Positions 23,669 to 36,590 of a stretch of DNA of 64,000 nucleotides are shown one piece after another. The stretch is from Cotesia glomerata (taxonomy: Eukaryota > Arthropoda > Insecta > Hymenoptera > Braconidae), in assembly GCF_020080835.1 (NCBI RefSeq), contig NC_058165.1:18783026-18847025 (forward strand), written 5' to 3'. Under the pieces are notes generated by a model. The model searched no databases, had not been told where the DNA came from, and was given only the letters and a program-made list of their open reading frames with translations. Position numbers and translations under genes: made by a program. The number at the start of each line of letters is the position of its first letter. The stretch's first letter is position 1.

Positions 23669-25079
23669 ATTTTAAAAAATATTTAATAAACTTAATAATT
23701 GTCTCCAAACAAATTAAATCATTAAGAGTTAATAAGTCCTTCTATCAGTGTAAAATAAAGAGCTTTAAGGAGCAAGATTATGCTGAACCAGCTAACTAAT
23801 GCTCGCCGTTCGACAGACATTGATGCTTAATCTCAATCAAATCTTATTATCCTGTTCTATTTTGAAATCTTTGGGTGCTTTTTTTTGTCCTTTAAGAGGA
23901 AGAGGACGAAGGACGGAACGGAGTTCCGTCCAGAAATGAGACAAAAGACTAGATAGGGGGATAGCTGGATACTCTGATCCAGTAACGAGTTGCCCAGCAG
24001 TCTCGCTAAGTATCGAAGTCACTGAACATTTAATTGCCGTGTTTTAAAATGAAATTCTCGGAACCTCGTTAAGATTAAACAAACTGAAATTAAATTAGTA
24101 ACGACCAACCGAGCTCTAGTTGTCTGTCGACTCGTATCCAGATATTTATCCACCGTGGAAAATAATTCCTGATAAATTACTGAATTTATATTTTTTTTTA
24201 ATAACACAAGTAGGGAACTGGATGTTTACAAGTGTGTAAGTACAAGTGTGTAGGTAAAAATGTACATGTGTAGGTAAAAGTCACGTCACTCATAATTAGT
24301 AATTTTAAATATTTCCAATAACTTGGGACGGACGTATCGTTTAACAATACGACGTATTTTTACTTTTTTTAATAACAATCACGTATTTTCGAGGCACAAT
24401 CCGGTGACGAGTAATGAACATGCTCATTTTGTTTTTAAATCGTTATTAATAATTCCATACTTGGTAACGAGCTTGCTAATTACCTTGTCATTTGTACTGA
24501 TATTTTATTTTTTCTTTTTGTTTTATGTAACAAAGATGTTTAAGGATAGGATTTAGTAATAGTTACTAAATAATTTATTAAAGCCCATAACCAAATAAAT
24601 ATTTAGTATTTAACAAATGATTTATTGCTTCGCAATAAATCAATTATTGGTTAAACAAATTAATTTTGTAACTAATTTTACCGTATAACCTAACTTTTAA
24701 CTCAAAATAAATCAAAATAATTAAAATAAATAATTTTAAGTAAAAATATAAGATATAAAGAAAATAATCTCATTCAATTATCATTTTTTATTTGAGACAT
24801 TTAGAAAATTTTTAATTAAACAACTTTTTAACATATCAATAATAGACTAATTGAACAAATTTAAACTAAACTCCACTGAGAGATTACATATAAGCCATTT
24901 GGGAGGATGTGTGTTTTCAAAGAGAAGATAAATCTCCCAAAATCGAGCTCAATAAAATAATCCGAGTCAGTTAATAGGTTATGTATGACATTGGAATTAA
25001 AGCATCGCCATCTAGCGGCAATACTTACCAAACAAATATTTAGTAACTACTGCTAAATATTATTTGGTGGAAACAAATA
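23669..25079. other. AT-rich unique sequence with a small GC-richer patch
   Basis: The patch 23860-24010 includes GGACGGAACGGAGTTCCGTC (near-perfect palindrome). The rest is AT-rich. Open frames of 60-77 codons show no domain. CATCGCCATCTAGCGGC occurs at 25004-25020. Confidence 0.4.
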
Positions 25080-25242
25080 TTTATTTTGATATAATAAGGC
25101 TTTGTTTATATTAATATAATTTATTTAGAATAAAAAAATAATTTATTAAACTGTAACAAATAATATTGATGGGTAAAAATATTTTTTTCTCCCTAATAAA
25201 TGACTAAAAATTTTGTTACTAAATCAGTTTATTACTCCGTAC
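25080..25242 (+). repeat. Direct repeat, copy 1
   Basis: TTTGATATAATAAGGCTTTG through CAGTTTATTACTCCGTACT recurs at 25603-25770 at about 93% identity by eye. Intervening DNA is AT-rich. Confidence 0.85.
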
Positions 25243-25602
25243 TAAATTCTTCTATCAGTGGAGAAATTTTAAAATAATTGGTTCAAATTTTTAATATCAC
25301 AGCGAAAATATTGGTCTTATAAATTTTTTAAACAAAAATTGTTCAATATTTAATTTTATAAAAAAAATGTTATGATTTTTTACAAAAAATCAAAATTTTC
25401 AGTGTAACTCCAAAATTAAGATTCTTAAAGAAAGGTTGAAATTTTTTTGTAATAATTATAAATGTTACTTTTAAAATTATGAAGAGATTATTGATTCTAA
25501 GGAAATAACATAAACATTTTGTTTATAAAATTAATCAACTATCGTTTAAAAAAATTTTCTATAGAATCAATACTTTAGTCACAATATCAAAAATTTGTCA
25601 TT

Positions 25603-25770
25603 TTGATATAATTAGGCTTTGTTTATATTAATATAATTTATTTAGAATAAAAAAATAATTTATTAAACAGGAACAAATAATATTGATGGTTAAAAAATAT
25701 TTTTTTCTCCTTAATAAATGACCAAAAATTTTGTTACTAAATCAGTTTATTACTACGTACTTAATCCTAT
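25603..25770 (+). repeat. Direct repeat, copy 2
   Basis: The second copy of 25080-25242, ending about 18 bp before the start of the next Helitron-like copy. Confidence 0.85.
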
Positions 25771-25787
25771 GTACAACTAATACTCTA

Positions 25788-26365
25788 TCTTTAGCTACAT
25801 AATTAAGAAATGACCTTGTATCTTGAGAGCAATTGACATTTTTAAAGATATAAGCTCATCCTGATGTTATACTCATTGAGATCTTTTATTTGAGTACCCA
25901 CATCAATTTTTCATATATTTTATATATTTAGATATATTATATATATGTATATATAAAAAATATATCAAAAATGCATGTGAGTACTCAAATGAAAGCTCTT
26001 GATCAGTGTAATGTTGAGATGAGCTTATATTTTTAAAATATATATATATTATATATATGTATATATGAAAAATATATCAAAAATGCATTTTATCATTTGT
26101 CTTTAAGTATTAATATTAAAAAATAATTAAAACTTAATATTTAAATCATTTTCCTCAAAAATGATCACAAAAAAAATTTATTAAAATTTTTAAAGAAAAT
26201 TTTCAATTTATCAAAAAGAATTTTGATTTTTTTCAATCATAAAAAAATAAAAATTTCGAATTTTAACATTTTTTCAGATATAAATTTATATTTTTAAAGA
26301 TCTAAGCTCACCCCGTCATTACACTCATCAAGACCTTTCATTTGAGTACCCACATCAATTTTTCA

Positions 26366-26454
<89 letters not shown>

Positions 26455-27145
26455 AAAATACAAGTGAGTACTCAAATGAAAGCTCTTGATGAGTCTAACA
26501 TCAGGATGAGCTTATATCTTTAAAATATATATTATATCTATGTATATATGAAAAATATATCAAAAATGCATTTTATCATTTATCTTAGAGTATTAATATT
26601 AAAAAATAATAATTAAAATTTAATATTTAAATCATATTTCTTAAAAATAATTACAAAAAAAATTTATTAACATTTTTAAAAAAAATTTTCAATTTATAAA
26701 AAAGAATTTTGATTTTTTTAATCAAAATTTTGAATTTTATTATTTTTTCAGATATAAACTGATATATTTAAAGATATAAGCTCATTCTGATGTTACACTC
26801 ATCAAGACCTTTCATTTGAGTACCCACATCAATTTTTCATATATTTCATATATTTATATATGTTATATATATATATGTATATATGAAAAATATATCAAAA
26901 ATGCAAGTGGGTACTCAAATGAAAGCTCTTGATGAGTGGAACATTTAAATGAGCTTATATCTTTAAAATATGTATTATATATATGTATATATGAAAAATA
27001 TATCAAAAATGCATGTTGGTACTTAAATGAAAGCTCTTGATGCATGTAACATCAGAATGAGCTTATATCTTTAAAAACTTTAATATTTAAGAAAGTACAG
27101 TACAATTTAACAAAATTAATTTATTTATAAGCAATAAAATATTTT
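25788..27145 (+). mobile_element. Helitron-like element, copy 6 (plus)
   Basis: It starts TCTTTAGCTACATAATTAAG after CTCTA and reaches the 3' block GTACAGTACAATTTAACA near 27094. Three tandem modules are present, with spacers containing ACATTTTTTCAGATATAAA. A long (TA)n tract interrupted by GC lies at 26373-26451. The terminal CTAG was not found, so the 3' end is decayed or truncated. Confidence 0.6.
26373..26451. repeat. (TA)n microsatellite in a palindrome loop
   Basis: About 39 TA units with one GC interruption have replaced the usual AT core between the two arms. Confidence 0.9.
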
Positions 27146-28010
27146 ATTAAAAAAAATTTTAGACAAATATACAATTAACATCTGAGGGATTATACGAATT
27201 AGAAACTACAGACAAGCGGTAGTAATTTTTTCAGACAGGAAAATAATGTTCTGATGTATACCATAGCGGTTATAACCCAGAAACTGTCGGATAGGGTTTT
27301 TCGCGAATTGACAGATTTTCAATTTAATCAAGTTGCAATCTAATGGAAAAATGCCCAATCTATTGATGGTACATCGGAGTAAAACACATATCTACACACA
27401 AGGTGGTACGGTACACAACCACGAATTTATATAACTGATTGAACGTATAACGTATCTGCAGATAGATAGATAGGTATTATACAGATGGATATATACATTG
27501 AGATTTTAATCGTACAAAGAGATCACGATGATGTTTTTAAACTTTTTCGTGCTTCTAGGAAATTAATTTATCGGGAAACATTTTTCTATCATATCAATTT
27601 CAATGAAGAACTCTACTGCTGTACGGTTACTGAATATCAGACGTATTATAGCTTTTTTTTATATATAATACACATAGACACGGCGAGTAGTGGTGTACGA
27701 TCAGGCGTCGATGAAAATGGACACTCACCAACGTACACCCAGGAATATTGCTTTTTTCCTGATTTTCATTATAACCACCAATCGCATTGATTCTTTTTTA
27801 ATTGCAATCAATTCTCACTCATCGCCCTCCTTTTTTTATTCACCGCTGACGTTATTTTCTTGTCCCTCATATATAATATTGGATTCATTCCTGATTAATT
27901 CAATTGTTGCATTACTATTTTATCGAAACAAACCGACCAGCTGAATTCTTATTTTAATTATTGGATGGTCGATACAAAAATATTTCTCAATTGTTTGAAA
28001 AAATTAAAAA
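27146..28010. other. Unique sequence with overlapping open frames
   Basis: Plus frames of 101 (27485-27790) and 84 codons (27690-27944) overlap. Neither has a recognisable domain, and Phe/Tyr/Ile/His-rich composition fits AT-rich chance. The end (27893-27930) is the shared left flank of the 307-bp arrays. Confidence 0.35.
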
Positions 28011-29985
28011 TAAAAAAAAAATTCAGTCCCTTATATATACTCTGGTAAGATTTTTCTACTAGCGAGAGAGCGTAGCCACCTAGCGGCAAAACCAAGAACT
28101 ATTATTTATCAAATTAAACTAAATTACTAGAATGCATTAATATTGTATAAAAATTCTTTTATTAAGCTTACAAACTCTGTAAAAATTTATTTTTGATTAA
28201 GAGTACTTTTTTTAAGCCAATCAAAGTTTATTTTTCAAAAATTTAGAAATTTTTTTGACATAACTCACAAGAATCTCAATAAAACAGAGATATCGCTAAA
28301 TTCAGAAATTTTGAATAAAAATTTTGTTTTTACATATACTCTGATAAGATTTTTCCACTAGCGAGAGAGCATAGCCACCTAGCGGTAAAACCAAGAATTA
28401 ATTTTTTTAGTAATTTGATGTTATTTAGACTGTAGTATTAAAGTGCATTAATTTTACATAAAAATTCTAAAATTAAGGTTAAAAATTCTCTAAAAATCAA
28501 TTTTTGATCAAGAATATTTTTTTTTAAACTAAATTTCTTTTTTTAGGAATTCAAAATGTCTTTTTCTTAAAACATTACACACATTATTCATAATAAAACA
28601 AGATTACTGCTAAATTCCAGAATTTTTAACAAAAATTTGAAGTTTAATATATATACTCTGGTAAGATTGTTCTACTAGCGAGAGAGCGTAGCCATCTAGC
28701 AGTAAAACCAAGAACTAATTTTTACAAATTTTGCGTTATTTTGACCTTATTAGTAAAATACATTGATTTCACATAAAAATTCTTCAATTGAGACTAAAAA
28801 ATTATTTTGAACTGATTATTGTATTTTAAATCAATCAGATTTCTTTTTTGTAGAGAAGATTAGAATATTTCTTTTTTCCAGATATATGAAACATCAATTG
28901 TAATAAAACAAACTTACTGTTCAATTCAATAGACAAATTTATAGCAAAAATTTGGTTCTTTATATAAACTCTGGTAAGAATTTTCTATTAGCGAGAAGCT
29001 GTAGCCACCTAGCGGCAAAACCAAGTACTAATTTTCGAATAAAGTATCAATTCTCCATTATTTTTACTAAATTCTCTAAAATGCATTGATTTGACCTTGA
29101 AATTCACGAATTAAGCCTAAAAATTCTCTAAAAAATTATTTTTGATCAAGAATATTTTTTTATTTGAATCATTAAACTTTTTTCTTATTAATAAATTAAA
29201 AATTTCCCTTTTTTACAGACATAAATGGCAATAAAACAAAAATTCTGTTCAAATTTTAGAATTTTCAGCAAAAATTTAGTTTTTTATATATACTCTAGTA
29301 AGATTTTTCTACAAGCGAGAAACCGTAGCCACCTAGCGGCAAAACCAAGAACTAATTTTCACCAATTTTATTTAATTTAAACTATACTACTAAAATAAAT
29401 TAATTTCACATAAAAATTCTTAAATTAAGCTTAAAAATTTTCTAAAAAATTATTTTTTACCAAAAGTATTTTCATTTTAAATTAATTAAAATTGTTTTTT
29501 CTTAAAAAATTTCAAATTTCTTTTTTTTTTTAAACATAACAAACAAAAATTTGGTTCCTAATATATACGCTGGTAAGAATTTTCTACTAGCAAGCAACCG
29601 TAGCCACCTAGCGGTGAGACCAAGAAGTAAATTCTACAAAATTACCATTTTCTTATTATTTAGACTATATTTAATAAAAATACATTAATTTAACTTAAAA
29701 ATTCAAGAATTAATCCAAAAAATTTATTTCTTTAACAAGAATATATTTTTTTTTAATCAATAAAAACTTTTTTCATAAAATATTTAGAATTTTTCTTTCT
29801 GTTTAAACATAACCACAATAAAACAAATATAAATTCCAGCTAAATTCTGGCTAAATTCTGGCTAAATTCCAGAATTTTTAACAAAAATTTGGTTCCTTAT
29901 ATATACTCTGGTAAGAATTTTCTACTAGCGAGAAACCGTAGCCACCTAGCGGCGAAACTCTGAACTAAATTCTAAAAAAATTACC
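28011..29985 (+). repeat. About 307-bp tandem repeat, array 2 (seven copies)
   Basis: Cores begin near 28031, 28332, 28649, 28961, 29286, 29561 and 29899. Each has TATATACTCTGGTAAGA, CTAGCGAGA and GTAGCCACCTAGCGGCAAA, followed by an AT-rich spacer with ATGCATTGATTT and TTTTTGATCAAGAATATTTTT. Cores are well conserved and spacers less so, which suggests either recent core homogenisation or constraint on the core. Confidence 0.9.
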
Positions 29986-31139
29986 AATTTCTCATTATTG
30001 AAGCTATATTACACTAAAATATATTAATTTAACTTAAAAATTAATGAATTAACTTATATCACACTAAAATACACTAATTAAACTTAAAAATTCATTTCTT
30101 TAACAAGAATATATATTTTTTTTAGTCAATAAAATTTTTTTTAAGAAATTTAGAATTTTTTTTTTTAAACCCAATCTCCAATCATCATAAAACATTAGTC
30201 CCGAGCCAATCCAGTAATTCGATATCGCCCTTCGCCAATAATAACAACAACAACAACAAAACAAACATAATTATTATGCACGATAAAGTAACCGGATTCG
30301 AATGGTCGAATGTGCTCAGCGAAGTCAACCCGCCTTTTATTTCCTTACTTATTTACTGCATCCCACTAACAAGGCGACGAATAATAATAAAAATGATATA
30401 ATTGTGAAATACGAGCTTGGTGTAATTGTAACCGAGAAAATAATTCTTCCAAGTGGTATAATGAGATCGCGCATAAGGTATTTTATTTATCCTTATTCCT
30501 CGATACCTTCAATCACATTTCAGTGGCATTTACAATTACTTAGGAGCCTTAGCAGCCTTACAACAGCTCAACGTCATCCTCACCCCACAAAACAGGAATT
30601 TACCTCCAGGCTAAGCTACACGCAGGCGATTAGTTAGACTCGTTACACACCGGGCGATCTTCAGCCGCGTCAAGCATGAATGACAGCCCCTTCAGGTGAT
30701 TACAACTCTAACATTTGCTTTTTTATCAACCCAGGTGATAAATTTTGCAAAAAATTGCAAAAATTGGATCACTAATTAACATATTGAGCGGTTGATGGAT
30801 GATTGCTCATTCTGCTCGAGCGTTTGCTCACCAACAAGCACAGAAGCTGATGTTTAACCTCCGTGTTGTGTTCGGTTGCCCGTCCCAAAGGTGGGCGTTT
30901 AAGCTGAGTGCAAACAACTACTATTCACTCGTCTTATCGTCGCATGTGTGCTGCATACTACACATCCCGTTACGAGATTCACGGAGCTTAATCTATCTGT
31001 TTACACAAACTGTTTGATTCATTGATGTTATCTTGGTTTTAAAATATTTTTTTGTATTCGGGACTGAAACTTATACTATAGTAAAATTTACCTTATAATA
31101 TAGAAGAATAACTAATTAACAACATCTTTTTGTCAAATT
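29986..31139. other. Unique sequence, partly GC-richer
   Basis: It contains (AAC)n at 30242-30260 and a 111-codon plus frame (30302-30637; GAATGG context, no domain recognised). The segment 30640-31000 has normal complexity. No confident splice pair was found. It is the best non-repetitive stretch in the left third of the window to test for an exon or enhancer. Confidence 0.35.
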
Positions 31140-31895
31140 TTTTTAGTTAATAGAAATTTTGACTAATTTTTTCGTAAAATTTTTGATAATTTTTTACTTA
31201 AAATTTTGACTAATTTTTCAGTTAATAAAAATTTCGACTAATTTTGTAATTAATTCAAATTTTGACTAATTTTTTAATAAATAAAACTTTCGACTAATTT
31301 TGTATTTAATTAAAATTTTGACTAATTCTTTAATAAATAAAACTTTCGACTAATTTTGTAATTAATTAAAATTTTGACTAATTTAAAAAAATTAGCTAAT
31401 TTTTTACTTAAAACTTTGACTAATTTTTTTAATTAATAGAAATTTTGACTAATTTTTTCATAAAATTTTTGATAATTTTTCACTTCAAATTTTTGATAAT
31501 TTTTCACTTAAAATTTTGACTAATTTTTCAATTAATAAAAATTTCGACTAATTTTGTAATTAATTAAAATTTTGACTAATTTAAAAAAATTAGCTAATTT
31601 TTTACTTAAAACTTTGACTAATTTTTTTAATTAATAGAAATTTTGACTAATTTTTTCATAAAATTTTTGATAATTTCTCACTTCAAATTTTTGATAATTT
31701 TTCACTTAAAATTTTGACTAATTTTTCAATTAATAAAAATTTCGACTAATTTTGTAATTAATTCAAATTTTGACTAATTTAAAAAAATTAACTAATTTTT
31801 TACTTAAAACTTTGACTAATTTTTTTAATTAATAGAAATTTTGACTAATTTTTTCATAAAATTTTTGATAATTTTTCACTTAAAATTTCTCGACT
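31140..31895 (+). repeat. GACTAATTTTT minisatellite, array 3
   Basis: It has the same motif and orientation as 11965-12730, with a higher-order unit of about 220 bp (AATTTAAAAAAATTAGCTAA near 31381, 31580 and, changed, 31778). Confidence 0.85.
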
Positions 31896-32829
31896 AATTA
31901 TTATTTCATTACTAATTAAGAGAACATAGACTCAAATAAACAGTAATTAGACAAATAAAATACTGGTGTGGTTTATATTTAGTTTTTTTATTTCGAAATG
32001 AATTATTTTTAGTCTATCAAAAATGATTAAATTTTTAAATTATAACAATTTTAAGGGAAATTTTGACAATTGGGGCATTGTCATTCCATAGTAACTAGTG
32101 GGAGATTTGACTCTGGAATTTTATCAATTATATATAATTAGGTGACTGAAATTTATACTATAGTCAAATTTATCTTATAATACAGAAGAATAACTAATTA
32201 ACAAGATCCCTTTGTCAAAAACCTACATTACTTTTTAAGTTTCTCGTAATTATCATTTAACTGAGTGTGACTGGTGAGACTAACAACAAATCCTTGTCTC
32301 TTAGCAAAGGTATACTTAAAGTCCAATTTCAGTTCGACCACTAAACTAAAAAAAAATACTTCCCTCGAAAATACTAAATTTATCCTACAAACTTTCAATA
32401 TTATGAAGAATTAGACTGATTACCTACGTAGAAACAATTAAAAAAATTTGTTTTTATTGTGACTGGTGGGACAGGCATTTGTGACTGGTGGGACAAGTAC
32501 AAAATGTCTACATCAAGTTGTTTATTAAAAAGACTTTTATATTATTTCAACCTTACAAACATTATTGTTTATATATTTAACTATAAATTATTTATGATAA
32601 TTGAAAAAAAAAAACTAATTAAAAAAGAGAAATAAAGGATTTAACATGCTGACAACACGATCTTGATAAACTTAGGTGTTAATTAATAACGAACATAAAC
32701 AAAATTTGTTCTTAAAACTATAATAATAAATATATTAGTTAATAACAAAGATAAAATGAATTTGTTGTTAAAACTATTAAAACAACATTTGACCCGGATA
32801 CAAGTTAGTACGGCTGAAAAGTTACTAGG
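31896..32829. other. AT-rich sequence with no gene
   Basis: GTGACTGGTGGGACA occurs twice (32460-32493). A tract near 31063-31120 (CTTATACTATAGTAAAATTTACC) recurs near 32150, so array 3 is bracketed by a short direct repeat. Confidence 0.4.
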
Positions 32830-33515
32830 AAAGAAAAAATCGATTTTCATATTAATTAAAAAAAATTTTCTTTACAAATTAGTAAAATATAAACTTTTAA
32901 TAATAAATTAGGACTAAATTAGAATGAACAGGCTCTTTAAAATAGTGAAAAAAAATTTTTAGTTCTTTACTTATATTTAAAAAATTAACTCTCTAATAGT
33001 GAGACAATTTAACGACCATGCGCCACCTATTGGAAATTTTTGGAACTAATTTTTATAAAAATTCATTTGTGGGCTTATCAAGCTATTTTATGAAATTTAT
33101 TCACCGGAAGTAAATAAATGAATGAGAAAAATCAATTTTCTTATTGATTAAAAAAAAATTTCTTTATAAATCAGTAAAATATAAACTTTTAATAGTAAAT
33201 TAGGACTAAATTAGAATGAACAGGCTCTTTAAAATAGTAAAAAAAAATTTTCAGTTTTTTACTTATATTTAAAAAATTAACTCTCTAATAGCGAGACAAT
33301 TTAACGACCATGCACCACCTATCGGAAATTTTTGGAACTAATTTTTATAAAAATTCATATGTGGGCTTATCAAGCTATTTTATGAAATTTATTCACCGGA
33401 AGTAAATAAATGAATAAGAAAAATTGATTTTCTTATTGATTAACAAGAATTTTCTTTACAAATTAGTAAAATATAAACTTTTAATAATAAATTAGGACTA
33501 AATTGGAATGAATTA
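32830..33515 (+). repeat. 292-bp tandem repeat, two and a third copies
   Basis: Units start near 32834, 33126 and 33418. Each holds TTAGGACTAAATTAGAATGA, CTCTCTAATAGYGAGACAAT and CATGCRCCACCTATYGGAAA. The plan (CTAATAGCGAGA then CCACCTA) parallels the 307-bp repeat, which suggests a distant relationship. Confidence 0.85.
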
Positions 33516-34215
33516 GAGATTTTTAAAAATTGTAGTCATTTTTTTAAACAATTTTAAATTAATTAAAAATTTTGATTAATTTAAAAATTACATTTTTTGT
33601 AAATATTGACCTCTAAACTTGCAAAAAAATTTTTTCTATTTTTTGAAACAATTTTTAATTAATAAAAAATTATTTTTAATTAAAAAAATTACATTTTTGG
33701 TTAATATTAGACTCAAAACTTAAAAAAAAAAATTTATTTCACTTTTTCGGAACAATTTTAATTAAAAAAAAAAAATTAGAAAAAAACTTTCGCATAGAAT
33801 GCCTTACAATTAAAGAATATTTTTTAAGAGGAAGGTAATCAAACTGTCCACAAGATATCAGTGTCAATCGTTAGAAAGGTTTTCCAGTGACAAGAGACCG
33901 ACCAATGGACTGCGGAAATGATTATCATTTAATAATCTTTATAAAAAGTAAAAAAATCAAGACTAACTTAAAGGATCAAGTTAAAAATTAGCGAAGTCAT
34001 TGACCCGAGTCTTGACACGCTCCAATTGATTAGACGGGAGTAATTCGGATTGAGCTACTTCAGAGAGAGTATGTATTCTAATTGATTGTCATTGACATAC
34101 AAAGCCGTTATTAATGAATGACACATTAACCAGGTCAACGTACTTAGAGTCAACTATTGACAGTGTTATTGGTGTAATTGTGAGTTAAATAAAAAAAAAT
34201 AAAAAAAAGACCTAC
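33516..34215. other. Presumed intron downstream of the 34216-34517 exon
   Basis: Transcribed strand is minus. The sequence next to the donor is AT-rich. No next exon was recognised. Confidence 0.4.
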
Positions 34216-34517
34216 CTCGCTCTTGAGATTCAGCGGAACGTCGCAGGGCGGCTCGATATCAGCAGATTCGGTCTTCACGTGGGACAGCATGTTGTAGTTA
34301 TGTCTCATGGGGGCTGCAGTGGCCAACATGTTGGAATAAGGGCGGTGGTGAGTCTGCTGGGGTTGGGGCGGCTGCAATCTGCGGTACGGCGAGGGCGACA
34401 AGTGGGTGGTTATCGTACGCAAATCCGCGGGAGGCGAAGCCGGAGCGGCGGTACTGCTTTGTTCTTCTTCAGCAGAGCCCTCTGCCATGTCAGCCGAGCA
34501 TCCCGATGACTCGAGGT
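34216..34517 (-). CDS. Internal coding exon: Pro/Gln/Ser-rich, with CtBP-like and SUMO-like motifs
   Basis: Seen: a 302-bp open exon with a strong acceptor (pyrimidine tract ending TTTTACAG, AG at 34519-34518) and a strong donor (GAG|GTAGGT, GT at 34215-34214). It needs one base from the previous exon and ends in phase 0. Joined to the exon at 62452-62680 it gives residues 77-177: an acidic Ser/Glu start (DLESSG, AEEEQSS), an Ala/Pro segment, a Pro/Gln/His segment (LQPPQPQQTHHRP), then VKTE and a terminal PLNLKSE. VKTE and LKSE fit the SUMO consensus (hydrophobic-K-x-E). PLNLK resembles the PxDLS/PLNLS dock for the corepressor CtBP found in several repressors, including SoxD- and FoxP-type factors. 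These are family-level analogies only; no folded domain is present and the gene is not identified. GC content and lack of stops contrast sharply with the AT-rich flanks. The next exon was not found within the window. Confidence 0.8.
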
Positions 34518-34559
34518 CTGTAAAATAGAAAAAAAAAAAAAAAAACAATTTTTTTTTAA

Positions 34560-35009
34560 TATAAAAATAATTACCCCGATAATGATAATAATTAACCGAA
34601 TGCTTGGGCGTCTATTTAATGATCCTACGGGCTCTTAATGTCCCGGAGGGTCTTATTTAGCCAGACAAAACAATCGTAATAGCCGGGGACTAAATAAAAC
34701 TCGAGAGATACTTTTTAAGTCATAAAACGATTGTAATTAAATCGCTAATGTCTTCAGGGTGGCTATAAAAATCCGCGAGCAGCTGTTTAAGGACCAGAAG
34801 CACCCTCTTAATCTTATTTTGTCAACTTCAAAGCTAAAACAAGTTCTGTCTAAAACTTTATTGGGATTTTATGTCCCTTGAGATTCTACATTTTTTTGCA
34901 CTGGCACGTGTTTTTTTACGATTGAAAAAAAATAATTTTGATGTTTGAGAAAAATTAGAAAAAAAAAATTTTTATGTTTCCTGAATATATATTGGGAAAA
35001 AAAATTTTT
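34560..35009. other. Unique intron sequence beside the exon acceptor
   Basis: Moderate complexity with no repeat. It may include a branch point and splicing signals for the exon at 34216-34517. No specific site is claimed. Confidence 0.4.
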
Positions 35010-36590
35010 TATGTGACCAGATATGACCAATTTTTAATTTTAAGTCATATGTGATCAATTTTGAATTTTAGGTCATATATGATCAATTTTCAATATTAGG
35101 TTTTACATGACCAATTTTTAATATTAGGTCATATATGACCAATTTCTAATATTAGGTCATATATGACCGAATATGATCATATATGACCAATATTCAATAT
35201 TAGGTCGTTTATGACCAATTTTTAATATTAGATCATTTATGACCAATTTTTAATATTAGGTCATATATAACCTAATCCGATCATATATGGCATAATCTAA
35301 ATATTTATAGCTTCATTTTGTTATCATATAAATACTAGTCTGGTGAAATGTGATCTGATCTGGTTATATATGGCACAATCTGGTCATATATTGCATAATT
35401 TGGTCACGTGTGACCTAATCTGATAATATATGGTCATAAATGATCTTTGTTTTGTCATATGTTACTTAATCTGGTTATATATGGCAATATCTGGTCATAT
35501 ATGGTTGATGACCTGATCTAATCATATGTAGACCAATATGACCATATTAGGTCGATAGGGCCAAATATGGCCATATTGAATCAATGTGGCAATATTGGCC
35601 GTATCGAGTATATATGGCCATATGGCCAAATATGGATACATTTAATGTGTATGACCAAATATGGTCATATTTTTTATATGGCCAAATGTAGATACATTTA
35701 ATCTAATGGCCAAGATGGCCATATCTAATTTATATGGCCAAATATAGCCATATTTTTATATGGTCAAATATGGCCACATTTCTTTATGTGGCCAAAATTG
35801 CCATATATACTTCATATGGCCAACTGTGGCCATATTTACTCTATATGGCCAAATATGGCCATAGTTGGTCTATATGGACAATTATGGCCATATTTACTTT
35901 ATATGGACAGTTATGGCGATATTTACTTTATATGGCTAAATATAGCCATATTTTTTATATGGCCAAAATTACTATATTCATTTGATATGGCCAAAATTGC
36001 TATATTCATTTGATATGGTTAACTGTCGCCGTATTTACTTTATATTACCATATTAAATATATGGTTATATTTACTTTATATGGCCAACTGTGGCCATATT
36101 TACTCTGTATGGCCAAATATAGTCATATTTAAAATATATCCATATTTACTTTATATGGCCAACTGTGGTCATATTTACTCTGTATGGCCAAATATGGCCA
36201 TATTTAACATATATCCATATTTACTTTATATGGCCAACTATGGCCATATTTACTCTATATGGCCAAATATGGTCATAGTTAGTCTATATGGCCAATTATG
36301 GCCAGATTTACTTAATATGGCCAATTGTGGCCACATTTACTTGATATGGCCATATTTACTTTATATGGCTAGTTATGGCCATATTTATATGTGGCCAAAA
36401 TTGCCATATTTACTTGATATGGCCAACCGTCGCCGTATTTACTATATATGGCTATATTTTTTTTATATTGCCAAATATGGCCATATTTAGTTTGTATGGC
36501 CAAATATGGCCATCTTTAGTTTGTATGGCTAAATATGGCCATATTTAGTGTATATGGCTAAATATCGTCAATTTTTATATAAGATGACAT
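35010..36590 (+). repeat. ATGGCC/ATATGGCCA satellite-like array 1
   Basis: It begins as ATGACCAATTTTTAATATTAGGTCATAT units (35027-35270) and grades into ATATGGCCAAATATGGCCAT and TTTACTTTATATGGCCAACT units of 25-35 bp. GGCC sites occur every 12-20 bp. Open frames of 75-136 codons (repeated WPNMAIF/MANCGHIY) are by-products of repeat lengths near multiples of three. Confidence 0.9.

Noticed and set aside
30302..30637. 111-codon plus-strand frame as a gene
   Set aside because: No domain, start context or splice pair. Composition changes along its length as expected by chance.
34279..34509. Plus-strand frame opposite the exon at 34216-34517
   Set aside because: It is the shadow of the minus exon. 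No splice support on the plus strand, and it is Arg/Gly-rich from antisense Pro/Ser codons.
35734..36490. Open frames of 75-136 codons with repeated Trp-Pro-Asn and Gly-His-Ile-Tyr segments
   Set aside because: They are translations of the ATATGGCCA tandem repeat. Adjacent frames are equally open and the peptide follows the DNA period.
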